From NCBI GenBank assembly GCA_030150315.1, contig JASLGB010000279.1, forward strand, positions 1 to 12,472: 12,472 nucleotides of DNA. The letters run 5' to 3'. The position numbers were made by a program, and so were the translations under genes. Origin of the DNA: Dokdonella sp. (GTDB lineage: Bacteria; Pseudomonadota; Gammaproteobacteria; Xanthomonadales; Rhodanobacteraceae). The notes under the pieces are model-generated. The model saw only the letters and a list, made by a program, of their open reading frames with translations, ran no database searches and was not told where the DNA came from. The stretch's first letter is position 1; each line of letters begins with the position of its first letter. Below, in pieces: positions 1 to 7,255 of this stretch.

Positions 1-393
1 CCAGTCGAACCACATCCGGCTCCACTGGCCGAGATAGAACAGGCTGATGATGCGCACGAGGTTCAGCGCCTGGATCGCGACGAACCCGACCGCGATGCCG
101 GCGGCGCGGTGCCTCCACGACGCCGGAAACGCCAGCATCGCCGAGACCAGGATGATGATGGCTTCGACGCCGTTGCAGCCGCGCTCGACCGTGATCGCAA
201 AGCCGTTGCTGGCGCTCCACAGCATCTTGCCCTCGGCGAGCATGTCGGCGTCGAACAGGCCAACGAGCCACACGCAGGCTTTCGCGATCGCCGCGGTAAA
301 CGGCAAGATGACGTGCTGCTCCACGGGCTGCAGCAACTCCAGCCCGAATAGCAGCGCAAGAACCAGCAGAAAGACGACGATGAAACGCAGCAT
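1..393 (-). CDS. xrtH: Exosortase H (XrtH-like), 3' part cut off by window edge
   Basis: Reading leftward from the ATG at 391-393, 131 codons stay open to the window edge, so the C-terminus is missing. The product is an integral membrane cysteine protease/transpeptidase that would cut IPTL-CTERM-type sorting signals at the inner membrane. Visible features: an N-terminal hydrophobic helix at about residues 2-20, a second hydrophobic stretch at 31-45, the motif ERGCNGVEAIIIL with the presumed catalytic Cys near residue 73, a third helix, then NLVRIISLFYLGQW carrying the presumed catalytic Arg. The third expected residue, a His, should lie beyond the edge. Exosortase H proteins are usually somewhat under 200 residues, so roughly a quarter to a third is missing. 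No clear Shine-Dalgarno sequence precedes the ATG, so the start is moderately sure. It is divergent from aroK with 87 bp between. Assignment to the H subtype, rather than another small exosortase, rests on recalled sequence similarity around the Cys and Arg motifs. Confidence 0.85.
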   Translation of the reverse strand, partial: MLRFIVVFLLVLALLFGLELLQPVEQHVILPFTAAIAKACVWLVGLFDADMLAEGKMLWSASNGFAITVERGCNGVEAIIILVSAMLAFPASWRHRAAGIAVGFVAIQALNLVRIISLFYLGQWSRMWFDW

Positions 394-453
394 GGCAGGG
401 AAGCACAGAGGGTCGGCGGGATCGGCACAGTCTAGCGTCGCGACGATGCCGGC

Positions 454-469
454 AGCAGTATCGGCTGCT
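454..469. repeat. Small inverted repeat upstream of aroK
   Basis: AGCAG at 454-458 and CTGCT at 465-469 form a 5-bp inverted repeat with a 6-base loop. It lies just before the aroK Shine-Dalgarno sequence (AGGA, 470-473), in the 87-bp divergent region between the exosortase gene and aroK. A shifted pairing, GCAGC with GCTGC, is also possible. It could be a weak leader hairpin or operator half-sites, but a repeat this short can occur by chance. I see no convincing -35/-10 pair in this region on either strand. Confidence 0.25.
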
Positions 470-480
470 AGGATCGGCGC

Positions 481-1032
481 ATGAATCCCGCGCCGAGCCT
501 CTTTCTGATCGGGCCGATGGGCGCCGGCAAATCAACGGTCGGCCGCCATCTGGCCGATTTCCTGCGCATGCCCTTCGTCGATCTCGACCAGGAGATCGAG
601 CAGCGCACCGGCGCCTCGATTCCGCTCATCTTCGAGCTGGAGCAGGAGTCGGGTTTCCGCCGTCGCGAGAGCGCCTTGCTGGACGAGCTGACGCAACGGA
701 GCGGCGTGGTGCTGGCCACCGGCGGTGGCGCGGTGCTCGCCCCCGAAAACCGGCACCGGCTGCGCGGGCGCGGCTATGTGATCTGGCTCGACGCGAATGT
801 CGATGCGCAGCTCGCGCGTCTGGCCCGCGATCGTCGGCGCCCCCTGCTGCAAGCGCCGGACCGTCGCGAAAGACTGGAAACCCTGGCCAGATTGCGCCAA
901 CCCCTGTACGCGGAAACCGCCGACCTGCGCCTCGATTCCGCCGGCGTCGGCAACAGCGTGTACGCCGCGCATGACCTGCTCGACCTGCTCGAGGCGCGCT
1001 GGCAGCGTGGATCCGTCGAGAACCCTGCATGA
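481..1032 (+). CDS. aroK: Shikimate kinase
   Basis: The 183-residue product phosphorylates shikimate at the 3-hydroxyl with ATP, the fifth step of chorismate synthesis, in the cytoplasm. It has the P-loop GPMGAGKST at 11-19, the magnesium/shikimate-binding acidic pair D34 and D36 in FVDLDQEIE, the substrate arginine in GFRRRE (59-63), the glycine triplet GGG at 81-83 that contacts shikimate, the lid arginine before Pro121, and R139 in the RQPLY motif. Length is typical of the AroK family (about 170-180). The start is supported by AGGA seven bases upstream of the ATG. The TGA overlaps the aroB start codon (ATGA, 1029-1032), so the two are almost certainly co-transcribed and translationally coupled. 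The aroK-aroB pair is a common proteobacterial arrangement. No key residue is missing. Confidence 0.97.
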   Translation: MNPAPSLFLIGPMGAGKSTVGRHLADFLRMPFVDLDQEIEQRTGASIPLIFELEQESGFRRRESALLDELTQRSGVVLATGGGAVLAPENRHRLRGRGYVIWLDANVDAQLARLARDRRRPLLQAPDRRERLETLARLRQPLYAETADLRLDSAGVGNSVYAAHDLLDLLEARWQRGSVENPA

Positions 1033-2114
1033 AATCCACCACCATCGATGTAGCACTGGCCGACCGCCGGTATCCGATCCACATCGGGCGCGGCCTGCTC
1101 GCCGACCCCGCGCACTGGCGCCCGTCCATCGGCGGCCGCCACGTGCTGGTGGTGACCAACCAGACCATTGCGCCGCTCTATCTCGACCGCGTTCGCGCCG
1201 GACTCGACGGCCTCGTCCACGATGCTCTGGTGCTGCCCGACGGCGAAGCGCACAAGACGCTCGACCAGTGCAGCCCCGTGTTCGAGGCGCTGTCGCGGCT
1301 TGGCGCGAGTCGCGATGCCACCATCCTCGCGCTGGGCGGCGGCGTCATCGGCGACCTCGCCGGCTTCGCGGCCGCGTGCTGGATGCGCGGCATCGACTTC
1401 GTGCAGATGCCGACAACCTTGCTGGCGATGGTCGACTCGTCGGTTGGCGGCAAGACCGGCATCAACCTGCCGGCGGGCAAGAATCTTGTCGGCGCCTTCC
1501 ATCAGCCGCGCGCGGTCATCGCCGACACCGACACACTGGCAACGCTGCCGGCACGCGAATACCGCGCCGGCCTGGCCGAAGTCGTGAAGTACGGCGCCAT
1601 CGGCGATCGGGTGTTCTTCGACTGGCTGGAAGCCAACGCACCGGCGCTCAACGCCCGCGACGATGCGGCGCTGATCGAGGCCATCGCGACCAGCTGCCGC
1701 CACAAGGCCGGCGTGGTCGCCCGCGACGAACACGAGCGCGGCGAGCGTGCCCTGCTCAACTTCGGCCACACCTTCGGCCATGCGCTGGAGGCCGACTCTG
1801 GCTACGGCACGCTGCTGCACGGCGAAGCCGTCGCCATCGGCATGGTGATGGCGGCGCGCCTGTCCGCCGACCTTGGCCGCTCCGCGGTCGCCGACACCGA
1901 CCGGCTCGAACGCCTGCTGGCCGCACTCGGCCTGCCGACGCAGACGCCAACCGGCGATCCGGCGCGACGGCTCGCGCTGATGCGGCTGGACAAGAAAAAC
2001 CTCAGCGGGCGCCTGCGCCTGATCCTGTGGAGCGGCATCGGCGACGCGGAGATCGTTCCGGACGTGGACGAAAACGCCATCCTCGAGGTCTGGCAGGCAT
2101 CGCAATCGGCCTGA
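1029..2114 (+). CDS. aroB: 3-dehydroquinate synthase
   Basis: The 361-residue enzyme converts DAHP to 3-dehydroquinate using NAD+ and a divalent metal, the second step of the shikimate pathway, in the cytoplasm. Visible motifs are DGEAHKTL (71-78), the NAD-binding GGGVIGDLAGF (103-113), PTTLLAMVDSSVGGKTGIN (128-146), EVVKYGAI with predicted metal ligand E184, NFGHTFGHALE with predicted ligand H247, HGEAVAIGM with predicted ligand H264, and DKKN (321-324) near the end. Length matches the family (about 360). The start overlaps the aroK stop by four bases. A weak GAG/GAGAA element lies about eight bases upstream inside aroK, consistent with coupling. All residues I would expect for catalysis are present, so the gene looks functional. 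Confidence 0.97.
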   Translation: MKSTTIDVALADRRYPIHIGRGLLADPAHWRPSIGGRHVLVVTNQTIAPLYLDRVRAGLDGLVHDALVLPDGEAHKTLDQCSPVFEALSRLGASRDATILALGGGVIGDLAGFAAACWMRGIDFVQMPTTLLAMVDSSVGGKTGINLPAGKNLVGAFHQPRAVIADTDTLATLPAREYRAGLAEVVKYGAIGDRVFFDWLEANAPALNARDDAALIEAIATSCRHKAGVVARDEHERGERALLNFGHTFGHALEADSGYGTLLHGEAVAIGMVMAARLSADLGRSAVADTDRLERLLAALGLPTQTPTGDPARRLALMRLDKKNLSGRLRLILWSGIGDAEIVPDVDENAILEVWQASQSA

Positions 2115-2119
2115 TCCTT

Positions 2120-2134
2120 CCCGCCCACGGCGGG
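2120..2134. other. GC hairpin just after aroB stop
   Basis: CCCGCC (2120-2125), a three-base loop, then GGCGGG (2129-2134) form a 6-bp all-GC stem six bases after the aroB stop codon. An alternative register, CCGCCC with GGGCGG, extends to 2137. No T tract follows, so it is not a canonical intrinsic terminator. It might attenuate transcription or protect the 3' end of the aroKB message. Confidence 0.35.
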
Positions 2135-2153
2135 CGGGCGGCATGACCGTACC

Positions 2154-2179
2154 TTGTCGTCGCGCTTCGACAGTACAAT
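2154..2179 (+). promoter_or_regulatory. Weak sigma70-like promoter for the WGR gene
   Basis: TACAAT at 2174-2179 is a good -10 match, and TTGTCG at 2154-2159 is a partial -35, but the gap between them is only 14 bases. The predicted transcription start is about 2186-2187, only two or three bases before the ATG at 2189, so a transcript from here would be almost leaderless. It may simply be an AT-rich patch, with the gene read from the aroKB transcript. Confidence 0.3.
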
Positions 2180-2188
2180 CAGGGCGAT

Positions 2189-2446
2189 ATGCGTCTTTTC
2201 ATGCAAACCAAGGCCGATGGCGCCGAAGCGCCGCGCTATTACCAGATCCTCCTCGAGCAGGACCTGCTCGGCGGCTGGATGCTGTATCGCGAATGGGGCC
2301 AGCAGGGGAACCGCCGCGCCAGCAGCAAGCGCGAGCTGTTCCTCGAGCGCGACGCCGCCCTCAGCGCCTTCGAAAACGCGCGCGACGCGCAGTTGAAGCG
2401 CGGCTTCCAGATCATGTTCAGCCAGGGCCTCGACGGCCCGCGCTGA
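2189..2446 (+). CDS. Small WGR-domain protein
   Basis: The 85-residue protein is essentially one WGR-type domain. W30 and the stretch REWGQQGNRRASSKRELF (34-51) are followed by a helix with ARDAQLKRGF (64-73), the typical WGR core layout. The eponymous arginine is a glutamine here (W36-G37-Q38). In other proteins WGR domains bind nucleic acid ends (PARPs, MolR-type regulators); the role of stand-alone bacterial copies is unknown to me. The ATG at 2189 has AGGG at 2181-2184, only four bases away. The next in-frame ATG (2201) would remove four residues and has no better site, so the start is likely but not certain. It lies 74 bp after aroB and 77 bp before hemE, same strand, so it is probably part of this cluster. 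It is cytoplasmic, with no signal peptide or membrane segment. Confidence 0.85.
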   Translation: MRLFMQTKADGAEAPRYYQILLEQDLLGGWMLYREWGQQGNRRASSKRELFLERDAALSAFENARDAQLKRGFQIMFSQGLDGPR

Positions 2447-2523
2447 GTCCGATTGCCGCGGCGGCCTGCCCGCGGCCCGCGATCCCGGCGACAATGACGG
2501 ACTTCCCTTTCTCGAGGTGACGC

Positions 2524-3582
2524 ATGTCCACGCCCGACCATCGTTTCCTGCGCGCGCTGCGACGCCTGCCCGTCGATACCACGCCGATCTGGATCATGCG
2601 CCAGGCCGGTCGCTACCTGCCGGAATACCGCGCCACGCGCGCACGCGCCGGCAACTTCATGACGATGGCGCAGACACCGGAACTCGCCTGCGAGGTCACG
2701 CTGCAGCCGCTGGCCCGCTTCCCGCTCGACGCGGCGATCCTGTTCTCCGACATCCTGACCATTCCCGACGCGATGGGCCTGGGGCTGCATTTCGTCGATG
2801 GCGAAGGCCCCAAGTTCCACCATCCGCTGCGCAGCGCCGCCGACATCGCGCGGCTTGGCGTGCCGGACCCGGAAACCGATCTGCGCTACGTCCCCGACGC
2901 GGTACGGCTGATCCGCCGTGAACTGAACGAGCGCGTGCCGCTGATCGGCTTCTCGGGCAGCCCGTGGACGCTGGCCTGCTACATGATCGAAGGCGGCGGT
3001 TCGTCGAACTTCTCGCGCGCGAAGTCGCTGGCACTCGAGGACGCGGCCACCATGCACAGCCTGCTCGACGTGCTGGCCCGATCGGTCATCACCTATCTCA
3101 AGGCGCAGGCCAATGCCGGCGCGCAGGCCCTGATGGTGTTCGACACCTGGGGCGGACTGCTGTCGCCGCGCATGTTCCACGAGTTCTCGCGCCGCTATCT
3201 CAGCCAGATCGCCGGAGCACTGAAGGCCGATGCGCTCACGCGCGACGTGCCGCTGATCCTGTTCTCGAAGGGCGCCAACGCGCATCTGGAAGCGCTGGCC
3301 GACACCGGTTGTGACGGACTGGGCCTGGACTGGACCATCGACATCGCCAATGCGCGCGACCGCGTCGGTGACCGCGTCGCCCTGCAGGGCAATCTCGATC
3401 CCGCCGTGCTGGCCGCCTCGCCCGAGGCGATCCGCGCCGAAGCGCGCCGCATCATCGATGGATTCGGCGCTAACCCGGGCCACGTGTTCAACCTCGGCCA
3501 CGGCATCACGCCGGACATCCTGCCCGAGCACGTCGCCGTGCTGGTCGATGCCGTGCACGAGTTCGGTCGCCGCGCGGACTGA
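2524..3582 (+). CDS. hemE: Uroporphyrinogen decarboxylase
   Basis: The 352-residue cytoplasmic enzyme removes the four acetate carboxyls of uroporphyrinogen III to give coproporphyrinogen III in heme synthesis, without a cofactor. The N-terminal signature WIMRQAGRYLPEYR (23-36) contains the substrate-binding R26 and R30. FSDILTIPDAMG (74-85) holds the essential D76, which coordinates the pyrroles. GFSGSPWTLACYMIEGGGS (142-160) contains Y153. FDTWGGLLSP (206-215), GNLDP (289-293) and FNLGHGITPD (322-331, with H326) complete the family pattern. Length matches the usual 350-355. The start is set by GAGGTGA at 2514-2520, a strong Shine-Dalgarno sequence at proper spacing. It follows the WGR gene and converges with the sensor kinase gene, with 18 bp between the two stops. 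Confidence 0.97.
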   Translation: MSTPDHRFLRALRRLPVDTTPIWIMRQAGRYLPEYRATRARAGNFMTMAQTPELACEVTLQPLARFPLDAAILFSDILTIPDAMGLGLHFVDGEGPKFHHPLRSAADIARLGVPDPETDLRYVPDAVRLIRRELNERVPLIGFSGSPWTLACYMIEGGGSSNFSRAKSLALEDAATMHSLLDVLARSVITYLKAQANAGAQALMVFDTWGGLLSPRMFHEFSRRYLSQIAGALKADALTRDVPLILFSKGANAHLEALADTGCDGLGLDWTIDIANARDRVGDRVALQGNLDPAVLAASPEAIRAEARRIIDGFGANPGHVFNLGHGITPDILPEHVAVLVDAVHEFGRRAD

Positions 3583-3600
3583 GCGCGCAGTTAGAAACCG

Positions 3601-6600
3601 TCAGGCCACCGCCGCGCGTGCCGCCACCGCGGCGGTGATTGCCTCGCGCAGCAGCGCGCGCGTCGGCGGCTTGCGCAGCAAGGCATCGATGCCGCCGGCC
3701 TGCACGGCGGCCTCCTCGTCGCCGATGGACCGCGAGGTCACCGCGATCAGCGGAAGCCCCTGATTGCCACTGCTGCGCAGCATGCCGGCGAGCATGACCC
3801 CGTCGATGCCGGGCAGATCCAGGTCGATCAAGGCCAGGCCGTAGCGCATCACCTTCAGTTCGGTCAGTGCCGCCAGCGCATTGGCCACGTGCGACGGACG
3901 ATGGCCGAGCTGGCGCAGGAGTCCGCACACGACTTCGGCGACGACGTCGTCGTCCTCCACGACCAGCACGTCGAGCGGCTCGTCCGCCTCGTCCGCCACC
4001 AACGCGACGGGCACTGCCGCGACGGGCGCCATCGGCACGCCCGCCACTTCGTGGATCGGCAGGTCGACGTCGAACGTGCTGCCCACACCGGGCATGCTCG
4101 ACACCGCGATCTTGCCGCCCATCAACAGGGTCAGCTCGCGGCAGATCGCCAGACCCAGCCCGCTGCCGCCGTGCTGGCGCGTCACCCCTTCGGCCTGCTC
4201 GAAGCGGTTGAACAAGCGCGCGCACACGTCCGCGTTCATGCCCGGGCCGGTGTCGGTCACGCGCAGGCGGATGCGCTCGCCGATGCGGGAAAGACCCACG
4301 GTCACACCGCCGCGCTCGGTGAATTTCAGCGCGTTGTTGACCAGGTTCAGCAGGATCTGCTGGATGCGCATCGCATCGCCCCAGATCCGCGCCGGCACAT
4401 CCTCGGCCACGACCAGTTCCAGATGCAGCCCCTTGCGCTCGGCCAGTGGTCGCTGCAATGCGATCACGTCCCGCGCAATGGCGACCGGCTCCAGCGGCTG
4501 ATCGTCGAGCGCCAGCTTGCCGGCATCGACGCGCGCAAGATCAAGGCTGTCGTTGACCAGACGCAGCAACAGCTTCCCGGATTGGTGGATCGCCGTGGCA
4601 TAGCCGCGCTGGCGCTCGTCCAGCGACGTGTCCAGCAGCAGTTCGCTCATGCCGAGCACGCCGGTCATCGGCGTGCGGATTTCATGCCCCATGGTGGCGA
4701 GGAAGGTCGACTTCGCCTCGACCAGTTGCTCCGCGTCGCGCCGCCGCGCTTCGGCCAGCGCCGCCGCATGCCGCTGGCGCAGGCGCGCACGCCATGCCGC
4801 CAGCGCGACATACGCGACCGCCAGCGCCAGCAGCGCGTACAAGGCCCAGGCATACGGCGTGGCCCACGGTGCGCGCGGAACACGCACATCCATCGGCTTC
4901 AGTTCGCTCCACGCGCCATCCGCATTCGCGGCACGAAGGCGCAATCGATAATCGCCCGCCGGCAGGCGTGAGTAGACGCGCTCGCCGCGCGGCACGCGCA
5001 CCCAGTCCGGGTCGAATCCGTCGAGACGGATGTCGTAGCGGTTGGCGTTCGGGTTGGCGTAGGACAGGAGCCGCGCCTCCACGCGCAGGTCGAGATCGTC
5101 GTAGCGCAACTGGATCGGCGCATGGGGATCGAGCGGCAACAGGCTGCCGTCGCGACGCACGTCCAGCTCCGTCACGCGCAGCGGTGCCGGCGCGGATTGC
5201 AGAACCTGTGCCTCCGGCAGGAAGCCGACCACGCCTTGCAGCGTGCCGGCGAAGATGGCTCCGTCGGCGGTGCGCGCGATGGCACCGGCGATGAATTCGG
5301 GGCTGGGCAGGCCATCGCGCTGGCCGAAGCGGCGGATCTGGCCGCTGTCCGGTTCGGCCCGCCACAGCCCGCGCGGCGATGTCACCCACACGCTGCCGTC
5401 GCGCGCGACGGCCAGGGCGCCGGCGCTCATGCTCGGCCAACCGTCGGCGGAGTCGAAGCCGCGCAGCTTGCGCGCCCCGTCGGGCGTCAGTTCGTATTTT
5501 TCGAGCCGCCCGAGGCGATGCAGCCAGAACGAGCCGTCCGGCTCGAAGTCGAGCGCCGTCACCGGCTCCAGCGGCACGCCGGGCACCTTCACGAAGCGAT
5601 CCTGCTCGGCGTCGTAGCGCTCGATGCCGGTCGAGGTGGCCAGCCATGGCGCCCCGCTCTTGTCGAGCACCATGGCATACGCATCCGCGTCCGCCAGTCG
5701 CCTGTCGCTGGGCGTGTAGCGCGCCACCACGCGCGGTGGATCCAGCGCCACGCGCGCAATACCTCCGCCGCGCGAACTGACCCAGATGCCACCGTCGCGC
5801 GCGTGCGCGAGCAGGTCGACGATCCCCGGCGGCAAGGCGTCGGCGCGGCGCAGGTCCATCGGCAGCTCGAGCGGATCGGCGCCGCGCATTGAATACAGGC
5901 GCAAGCCGATCGCGCTGCCGACCCAGACCGCGTCCGCGCCTTGCGGCAGGATCGATGCCGGCGGCGGTCCCTGGAAACGCAGCCGCTCACCCCAACGCTC
6001 GACCACGCCGCTGATCGCGTCGATGCGATCGATGCCGTCACCACCGCCCGCAACCCAGATCGAGCTGGCATCGGTGCCCAGCGAGCGGGCACGCGAGCGC
6101 GACAAGCTGGCCGGATCGCCCGGCACGTGCCGGAACGAGGCGAAGTTGCGCCAGTGCGGCGGCAGCCGCGCGACGCCGCCGTCGAACAGCGAAAACCAGA
6201 TGCCGCCTTCGGCATCGCGCAGGATGTCGAGCGTACGCGCCCCCGGATAGCCGCCGACGCCGCCTTCCGACACCATCTGCCGGTGCTCGCCTTGCGCATC
6301 GCGACGCAGCAGGCCGCCGTTGATGCCGACCCACAAGGTGTCCTTGTCGCTGCGCCCGAGCGAAAGGATGCGCAGCGGCTTGGGCGCGACAAAAAGCTCT
6401 TCTTGATAAGCCAGGTCCTTGCCGACGCGGAACAGGCCCTTCTGCGTGCCGACCAGCACGCCGTCGCCATCGGACAGCAGCGCGGTGATCTTGTCCGGGC
6501 CGGCCCGCTCCTGCATCGGCGGCAGCGCGACGTGCACGATGCGCCCGTCGGCTTCGAGCATGTCCAGCCCCTGATCGGTGCCGACCCACATGCGCCCGTC

Positions 6601-7164
6601 GGCCTCCGGCAACAGGCTGATGACGCTGGTGCCGGCGAGGCTGTCCGCGTCTTCGGCGTCGTGTTCATAGCGCTGGAACGTGTCGTCCGGCAACAGCCGG
6701 TTGAGACCGCCGAGATAGGTGCCGATCCAGATGCTTCCATCGGCGCTCTCGACGATCGTGAACACGTCGTTGCTGCCGAGCGTGCTCAACTCGTTGGCGC
6801 GATGCATCCAGTGGCGGAAACCACCGTCCGGTTCGAGGCGGTTGAGTCCGGTCGCCTCGCCGCCGGCCCAGAGCCGGCCCTTGCTGTCGACCAGAAGCGA
6901 GGAGATGTCGTTGGACGGCAGCGAGGCGGAATCGTCCGGGTCGTGCCGATAGACACGGAAATCGAGCCCGTCGAAGCGCGCCAGCCCATCCTGCGTGCCG
7001 ATCCAGATGAAGCCTTCGTGGTCCTGCACGGCCTTGTAGGCGATGCTCGACGGAAGGCCGTCGGCCACGGTCAGCGTCGAAAACGGCGGAGACGCCAAAG
7101 GCAGCGCCGCCAACGGCGTCGCCATGACCAAGGCCAGCAGGCCGATTGCTCCCCACGCACGCAT
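3601..7164 (-). CDS. Hybrid sensor histidine kinase with two periplasmic beta-propellers
   Basis: The 1187-residue inner-membrane hybrid kinase has, in order: signal peptide (1-about 23); 14 propeller blades marked by W-[IV]-G-T-like strands at W54, W99, W146, W193, L237, W278, W323, W370, W414, W461, W507, W547, W593 and F638, enough for two seven-bladed propellers; a Y_Y_Y domain (about 690-760); a membrane helix (about 771-790); a short coiled linker; HisKA with GHEIRTP (phospho-acceptor H827); HATPase with N-box LVNNALKF (941-948), DTGPGM (971-976) and GGSGLGL (999-1005); then a receiver (about 1065-1180) with D1114, T1143 and K1165. No DNA-binding or HPt domain follows, so phosphate must pass to a separate partner. 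The ligand is unknown. The chosen ATG (7162-7164) starts a clean signal peptide and has a G-rich stretch upstream; an in-frame ATG at 7236 would add a 24-residue basic extension. It is divergent from the GTPase at 7256. Confidence 0.93.
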   Translation of the reverse strand: MRAWGAIGLLALVMATPLAALPLASPPFSTLTVADGLPSSIAYKAVQDHEGFIWIGTQDGLARFDGLDFRVYRHDPDDSASLPSNDISSLLVDSKGRLWAGGEATGLNRLEPDGGFRHWMHRANELSTLGSNDVFTIVESADGSIWIGTYLGGLNRLLPDDTFQRYEHDAEDADSLAGTSVISLLPEADGRMWVGTDQGLDMLEADGRIVHVALPPMQERAGPDKITALLSDGDGVLVGTQKGLFRVGKDLAYQEELFVAPKPLRILSLGRSDKDTLWVGINGGLLRRDAQGEHRQMVSEGGVGGYPGARTLDILRDAEGGIWFSLFDGGVARLPPHWRNFASFRHVPGDPASLSRSRARSLGTDASSIWVAGGGDGIDRIDAISGVVERWGERLRFQGPPPASILPQGADAVWVGSAIGLRLYSMRGADPLELPMDLRRADALPPGIVDLLAHARDGGIWVSSRGGGIARVALDPPRVVARYTPSDRRLADADAYAMVLDKSGAPWLATSTGIERYDAEQDRFVKVPGVPLEPVTALDFEPDGSFWLHRLGRLEKYELTPDGARKLRGFDSADGWPSMSAGALAVARDGSVWVTSPRGLWRAEPDSGQIRRFGQRDGLPSPEFIAGAIARTADGAIFAGTLQGVVGFLPEAQVLQSAPAPLRVTELDVRRDGSLLPLDPHAPIQLRYDDLDLRVEARLLSYANPNANRYDIRLDGFDPDWVRVPRGERVYSRLPAGDYRLRLRAANADGAWSELKPMDVRVPRAPWATPYAWALYALLALAVAYVALAAWRARLRQRHAAALAEARRRDAEQLVEAKSTFLATMGHEIRTPMTGVLGMSELLLDTSLDERQRGYATAIHQSGKLLLRLVNDSLDLARVDAGKLALDDQPLEPVAIARDVIALQRPLAERKGLHLELVVAEDVPARIWGDAMRIQQILLNLVNNALKFTERGGVTVGLSRIGERIRLRVTDTGPGMNADVCARLFNRFEQAEGVTRQHGGSGLGLAICRELTLLMGGKIAVSSMPGVGSTFDVDLPIHEVAGVPMAPVAAVPVALVADEADEPLDVLVVEDDDVVAEVVCGLLRQLGHRPSHVANALAALTELKVMRYGLALIDLDLPGIDGVMLAGMLRSSGNQGLPLIAVTSRSIGDEEAAVQAGGIDALLRKPPTRALLREAITAAVAARAAVA

Positions 7165-7184
7165 GAACCGCCCCCGTCGTACTG

Positions 7185-7212
7185 CCTTGCGACCACGCGC
7201 CTTGCGACCACG
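7185..7212. repeat. 13-bp tandem direct repeat in divergent promoter region
   Basis: CCTTGCGACCACG occurs at 7185-7197 and again, identical, at 7200-7212, with a two-base spacer (period 15). It lies between the chosen start of the sensor kinase gene (7164, leftward) and the GTPase gene (7256, rightward), and it contains the TTGCGA that could serve as -35 for the latter. Two identical half-sites would suit a regulator bound in tandem. If the kinase used its upstream ATG at 7236, the same bases would instead encode a repeated RGRKA peptide. Confidence 0.5.
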
Positions 7213-7232
7213 TTCCGCCGGATCGCTAGAAT
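7202..7232 (+). promoter_or_regulatory. Predicted sigma70-type promoter of the membrane GTPase
   Basis: TAGAAT at 7227-7232 is a good -10 element. TTGCGA at 7202-7207 is a partial -35 with a longer than ideal 19-base gap. Transcription would begin near 7239, leaving a leader of about 17 bases that contains the TGGAG ribosome binding site (7246-7250) before the ATG at 7256. The -35 overlaps the second copy of the 13-bp direct repeat, so a protein bound there could block or modulate this promoter. Confidence 0.5.
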
Positions 7233-7255
7233 GCATGGGATTGTCTGGAGCGTCC

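Noticed and set aside
63..428. 121-codon leftward frame overlapping the exosortase gene
   Set aside because: It is a different frame of the same strand, rich in Ser, Arg and Cys. The frame starting at 393 gives a clear exosortase with catalytic motifs.
2239..3558. 439-codon leftward frame antisense to hemE
   Set aside because: hemE is unmistakable on the other strand; the antisense product is Gln/Arg-rich without motifs.
3572..3588. GCGCG / CGCGC inverted repeat between the converging hemE and kinase stops
   Set aside because: A 5-bp GC-only stem with a 7-base loop and no T tract on either strand is expected by chance here; not called as a terminator.
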